The position numbers were made by a program, and so were the translations under genes. A DNA stretch of 16,360 nt, taken from NCBI GenBank assembly GCA_910578085.1, contig CAJTPM010000057.1, forward strand, positions 1 to 16,360, in the 5' to 3' direction. This document shows positions 16,069-16,360 of this stretch, piece by piece. The DNA is from an uncultured Lachnospiraceae bacterium (GTDB lineage: Bacteria; Bacillota; Clostridia; Lachnospirales; Lachnospiraceae). A model generated the notes under the pieces. That model did not search any database and was not told the origin of the DNA. It worked only from the letters and a program-made list of their open reading frames with translations. Numbering within the stretch: the first letter of the stretch is position 1; every line of letters starts with the position of its first letter.

Positions 16069-16152
16069 ATGAATACGTTAGAAGTGCTTACGTTGGTGCT
16101 GGTGATTTTTGCAGCCTTGACATACATAGACAATAAACACAACCGCAAGTAA
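16069..16152 (+). CDS. 27-residue holin-like membrane toxin (type I toxin-antitoxin)
   Basis: A very short gene with an almost perfect Shine-Dalgarno (AAAGGAGGT, 16056-16064) and a TAA stop at 16150-16152. The product starts MNTLEVLTL, has one hydrophobic helix of about 14 residues (V6 to Y19) and ends in a polar basic tail, IDNKHNRK. This layout (one acidic residue near the start, one membrane helix, charged C-terminus) is that of the 'putative holin-like toxin' family (Hol_Tox) of Firmicutes, related in architecture to TxpA, BsrG and Fst. Such peptides insert in the membrane and damage it when the antisense RNA is lost, so the locus would stabilise the element. The context supports this: its own extended -10 promoter, a hairpin over the ribosome site, a strong terminator touching the stop codon and an opposing promoter downstream. 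Toxicity is inferred, not visible. Confidence 0.8.
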   Translation: MNTLEVLTLVLVIFAALTYIDNKHNRK

Positions 16153-16208
16153 CGGAAAAGGCTATCCTCTACTGCGAATAGGGGATAGCCGGTGATCCGT
16201 TTGTTTTT
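16151..16208 (+). terminator. Long, apparently bidirectional terminator of toxin mRNA and antisense RNA
   Basis: GGCTATCCTCTA (16160-16171) pairs with TAGGGGATAGCC (16179-16190) in a 12-bp stem with one G-U. A lower helix AACGGA (16151-16156) with TCCGTT (16196-16201) extends it across an internal loop. TGTTTTT follows on the + strand (16202-16208). On the minus strand the upper stem is followed by TTTTCCGTT, so it could end the antisense RNA too. The toxin stop codon overlaps the lower helix. Confidence 0.82.
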
Positions 16209-16250
16209 CTAAAATTGATTACTCGTTTCCGATTGTACAACCGTCGGACG

Positions 16251-16259
16251 TGCTAGAAT
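16251..16259 (+). promoter_or_regulatory. Possible second + strand extended -10 promoter
   Basis: TGCTAGAAT (16251-16259) is one base from the toxin's extended -10, and the surroundings are alike (GTGCTAGAATCCTT against GTGCTATAATTCTT). No convincing -35 is present (TTGTAC at 16233-16238 would give a 15-base spacer). If used, transcription would start near 16266, opposing the antisense RNA promoter. Confidence 0.28.
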
Positions 16260-16277
16260 CCTTCGGCTTCTATGATG

Positions 16278-16306
16278 ATTATAAACCAACACTGCGGATT
16301 TTGCAA
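16278..16306 (-). promoter_or_regulatory. Sigma-A-type promoter of the antisense RNA
   Basis: Read on the minus strand, -35 TTGCAA (16306-16301; 4 of 6 consensus bases), a spacer of 17 bases, and a perfect -10 TATAAT (16283-16278). This looks stronger than most vegetative promoters and better spaced than the toxin promoter, as expected if the antitoxin RNA must be in excess. Confidence 0.68.
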
Positions 16307-16320
16307 GAGGGTTTAGGAAG

Positions 16321-16349
16321 TGGGGGTGCTTCGGCACTCCTATTTTTTT
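16321..16349 (+). terminator. Intrinsic terminator with UUCG tetraloop at the right edge
   Basis: TGGGGGTGC (16321-16329) pairs with GCACTCCTA (16334-16342) around a TTCG loop, with two G-U pairs, followed by seven T (16343-16349). There is no U-tract in the opposite direction, so it acts on + strand transcripts. No protein gene lies between it and the toxin terminator, so it ends either readthrough from the toxin mRNA or an unrecognised short RNA. The rest of 16210-16320 shows no gene. Confidence 0.85.
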
Positions 16350-16360
16350 GCGGATTTGCT

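Larger units (their letters stand above)
16150..16271 (-). ncRNA. Putative antisense RNA antitoxin overlapping the toxin mRNA 3' end
   Basis: A minus-strand promoter (TTGCAA, 17-base spacer, TATAAT) points towards the toxin gene. Initiation near 16271 and termination at the shared hairpin would give an RNA of about 110-125 bases, complementary to the last 50-60 bases of the toxin mRNA. This is the convergent layout of txpA/RatA and of fst/RNAII in the pAD1 par locus. The ends are estimated from the promoter and hairpin only. Confidence 0.6.

Noticed and set aside
16233..16240. Palindrome TTGTACAA as an operator
   Set aside because: Eight bases of perfect symmetry occur easily by chance in AT-rich spacer. 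It lies inside the predicted antisense RNA, and no second copy was seen near the other promoter.
16254..16272. Hairpin TAGAA...TTCTA around CTTCGG as another terminator
   Set aside because: The stem is only 5 bp with a mismatch before the loop, and no U-tract follows on either strand.
16272..16316. A 14-codon open frame starting ATGATG between the toxin terminator and the last terminator
   Set aside because: There is no Shine-Dalgarno ahead of it, and the bases are better explained as the antisense promoter.

Overview
The window looks like the interior of an integrative and conjugative element of the Tn1549 / Clostridioides difficile CTn type, carried by a gut Clostridia (Lachnospiraceae-like) host. 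Reasons: the gene families (type IA topoisomerase III end, giant methylase-helicase polyvalent protein, ArdC/YodL polyvalent protein, TTRAP, TnpV), strong AGGAGG ribosome sites, moderate GC, and all large genes packed on the + strand. No rRNA, tRNA, insertion sequence, integrase or CRISPR array was seen.

Layout. 2-685 is the 3' end of a topoisomerase III gene. 700-1035 is a small regulator with an XRE helix-turn-helix and a ribbon-helix-helix-like tail. A strong intrinsic terminator (1058-1099) then sits directly against the ribosome site of a 3034-residue protein (1112-10216). That protein has a degenerate ArdC-like N-terminus, three diverged copies of one module, an N6-adenine methylase fold and an SF2 helicase. 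In another frame of its low-complexity linker lies what I recognise as a complete TnpV-family gene (2016-2372). A coiled-coil protein (10228-11067) follows. A second terminator again abuts the ribosome site of a 1527-residue protein (11159-15742), which combines an ArdC antirestriction/zincin domain, YodL, DUF4316 and an intact-looking nucleotidyltransferase. A 67-residue TTRAP-family gene closes the operon (15746-15949).

From 15950 to 16360 the window holds no large gene but is rich in RNA signals. It reads as a type I toxin-antitoxin locus: an extended -10 promoter, a leader hairpin that hides the Shine-Dalgarno, a 27-residue holin-like membrane toxin, a two-way terminator, and a convergent minus-strand promoter that would make an antisense RNA. 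A second + strand terminator lies at the right edge.

How the parts may work together: topoisomerase and helicase process element DNA. The ArdC-, methylase- and nucleotidyltransferase-bearing polyvalent proteins probably protect incoming DNA or alter the recipient. The toxin locus probably stabilises the element. Three consecutive proteins end in the same basic tail (G-R-[IV]-S-[VI]-K-[ED]-K-L), suggesting a common docking or translocation signal. Function statements are inferred from family recognition by eye; no search was run.
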